32,231 bases of DNA from DATMBL01 sp050735975 (GTDB lineage Bacteria; Desulfobacterota; Binatia; UBA9968): the NCBI GenBank assembly GCA_050735975.1, contig JBOHVS010000272.1:1-32231 (forward strand), given 5' to 3'. The translations under genes and the position numbers were made by a program. The notes under the pieces are model-generated. The model was not told the origin of the DNA and ran no database searches. It saw nothing but the letters and a program-made list of their open reading frames with translations. Shown here piece after piece: positions 30,935 to 32,231 of this stretch; position 1 is the first letter of the stretch, and each line of letters starts with the position of its first letter.

Positions 30935-32040
30935 TTGATAAGGCCTGAGGTCGCCAAAGCCGTGTTCTGGGGAGTCGTCGCCACGCTGATCCTGGGCGGT
31001 TTGATCGTGATCGGCTCCCGTAACCTTTCCCATTTCGACGCGGCGCTAGTCGATTACACGTTCGCCACCCTCTTTGCCGCTTTCGGCATTGTTTATCGTT
31101 ACGCCATGTGGTTGCAGCGTCCGCCGACGGCGCTGTATTGGCGGAGAGGCTGGCAGGTCTATTTCAAACGCGAGCACCGGGCAGCCAACTTCCGGAACTG
31201 GCTGAAACGGGTCGGCAACGACATCGCTTTGAACCGCTTCATCTTTGCTCGCGGCACCGACCGCTGACTCGCGCACTGGACCATTATGTGGGGATGCTTG
31301 ATTGCCGGCGCGATTACTTTTCCGTTGGTGTTTGGTTGGATCCATTTTGAATCCGCCGGCGATATAAACTGGTACCGGCTTTTCCTGTTTGGTTTCCCCA
31401 CTTTCGCCTTCCCGGTTCATTCACCTTTAGGAATGTTGATTTTCCATGGGCTTGTGTGGTCCGCCTTTCTGGTCATCCCCGGTGTTATACTGGCGACTCG
31501 CCGGCGCATGCGCGATCGAGGCGCGGCAGCGGCGCAACTGTTTACGGAAGATTTCCTGCCGCTGATCTTGCTGTTTGCCATTAGCATTACCGGACTTCTC
31601 CTGACGGCCAGCTACACCTGAATGAAGGGCTACGCCTATGATTTCCTCGCCATTGTGCATGCGGTGACCGTGATCTTTACGCTCTTGTGGCTTCCGTTCG
31701 GCAAGTTCTTCCATATTTTCCAGAGGCCGGCGCAGCTCGGCGTTAGTTTTTATAAAGATGTGGGGGCGGGCGGAGAGCGCGCCAGTTGTCGCCGCTGCGG
31801 TCACCCGTTCAGCTCGCGCCTGCACGTCGAAGATTTGATTCAAGTGGAGCGGGCGCTCGGGTATCGTTACGAAATGGAAGGCGATGTTGAACACTACCCA
31901 GTGGATCTGCCCGCCGTGCCGCCGGGCGATGCTGGCCCTGGCGCAAAGACGATTGTGGCAAGAGGCGCGCGAGCAGCCGGTCAACAGAGACATTCCTGCT
32001 GCGCGTCATCCGACGCCCTCCTACGCCAATCCAGCGCCCG
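30935..32040 (+). pseudogene. Decayed multi-pass membrane protein (NarI-like, often labelled MFS) with two in-frame stops and a frameshift
   Basis: One frame runs from TTG 30935 through three pieces. Piece 1 (to 31267) has a membrane segment and RYAMWLQRPP...YWRRGWQ...NRFIF. After a TGA (31265-31267) it goes on in the same frame with LAHWTIMWGCLIAGAITFPLVFGW, then after a second TGA (31619-31621) in the same frame with MKGYAYDFLAIVHAVTVIF, LPFGKFFHIFQRPAQLG and CRRCGHPF. In relatives I remember the second site is Trp (SYTWM-x-GYAYD); at the first, Trp or Arg is likely. At 31897-31899 one extra C shifts the frame; the zero frame then reads QWICPPCRRAMLALAQRRLW. The protein seems to have several membrane helices and a CxxC/CxxC pair, like cytochrome-type electron-transfer subunits near nitrate enzymes. 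Function is not established. Confidence 0.7.
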
Positions 32041-32231
32041 GGATTCGATTATCAGTCGCAGCCGGTTCTGTTTTTCTCCCTCTCGATGTGGCTGTGGGGT
32101 GGTCTGCTTTACATCTGGATGATTTCGCTGATTTTCTATCGCTACACTTTCTTCAGAATGTCTCCGTCGGACCTCACGCCTCCTTATTGGATCAACATGG
32201 GGGCAATGGCAATTTCCACCCTGGCGGGCGC
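32041..32231 (+). pseudogene. C-terminal half of a TDT/TehA-SLAC1 family transporter (N-terminal half missing, runs off the right edge)
   Basis: From about 32044 a frame opens that reads FDYQSQPVLFFSLSMWLWGG, then SLIFYRYTFFRMSPSDLTPP and YWINMGAMAISTLAG. This is the middle of the tellurite-resistance/dicarboxylate transporter (TDT) family, around the fifth and sixth membrane helices with the conserved PPYWINMGA. The preceding DNA encodes the end of another protein in a different frame, so the first 150 or more residues of the transporter are not here. The most direct reading is that a deletion joined two neighbouring membrane-protein genes. The rest of the gene lies outside the window. Confidence 0.65.

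Noticed and set aside
30935..31621. UGA read as selenocysteine or tryptophan in the membrane-protein gene
   Set aside because: No hairpin resembling a SECIS element was seen after the codons, the expected residue is not Cys, and TGA is used as a normal stop by neighbouring genes; a later frameshift in the same gene also supports decay.
1..32231. CRISPR arrays, complete insertion sequences, prophage or defence genes
   Set aside because: None seen: repeats are short and dispersed without regular unique spacers, and no transposase, integrase or nuclease-helicase defence module is encoded.

Overview
The window is bacterial chromosomal DNA, densely coded on both strands, with mostly housekeeping genes and short, repeat-rich intergenic gaps. 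Several features together point to an uncultured deltaproteobacterial-grade lineage (Desulfobacterota, Binatota or Tectomicrobia-like). These are PyrR-controlled pyrimidine genes, a pheS-pheT-ihfA-merR block, a phosphoglycerate-mutase-like gene next to homoserine dehydrogenase, GlpX-type FBPase, and several families of small interspersed repeats. This placement is inference and I cannot fix the phylum.

Layout: (1) 1-784: 5' end of a probable 3-hydroxyanthranilate dioxygenase (minus) and a YfcE-like phosphoesterase. (2) 868-10154: a pyrimidine operon with promoter, PyrR-binding hairpin and terminator, then pyrR, a three-part aspartate carbamoyltransferase fusion, carA, carB and recG; no pyrC lies in the cluster. 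(3) 10255-15713: alaC-type aminotransferase with its own promoter, then homoserine dehydrogenase, an ApgM/proposed homoserine kinase, glpX and a small membrane protein. (4) 15768-17242 (minus): a TANGO2/NRDE protein coupled to a NUDIX hydrolase. (5) 17887-23026: a MoxR ATPase and VWA (CoxE-like) pair, miaB, a bifunctional-nuclease-family protein and a membrane-anchored TPR protein. (6) 23337-27479: pheS, pheT, ihfA, a MerR regulator and tRNA-Pro(GGG). (7) 27489-30497 (minus): phosphoketolase and a histidine phosphatase. (8) 30859-32231: a decayed membrane-protein gene with two in-frame stops and a frameshift, running straight into the 3' half of a TDT/TehA-family transporter.

The most unusual item is the 634-residue protein at 1594-3498. 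It joins a complete ATCase catalytic chain, a PyrI-like four-cysteine zinc domain without PyrI's nucleotide-binding domain, and a C-terminal PyrR-like phosphoribosyltransferase domain. The gene just upstream encodes a normal stand-alone PyrR behind a PyrR-type RNA leader. The fused PyrR domain keeps the PRPP loop but has lost other PyrR signature residues. My hypothesis is that it replaces the PyrI allosteric domain as the nucleotide sensor of ATCase.

Other items worth attention are a MITE-like repeat with terminal inverted repeats (three copies, one between moxR and coxE), GGTTNA hexamer mini-arrays in four intergenic gaps, a PheT that lacks the OB/EMAP-II tRNA-binding domain, and the pseudogene junction at the right edge.
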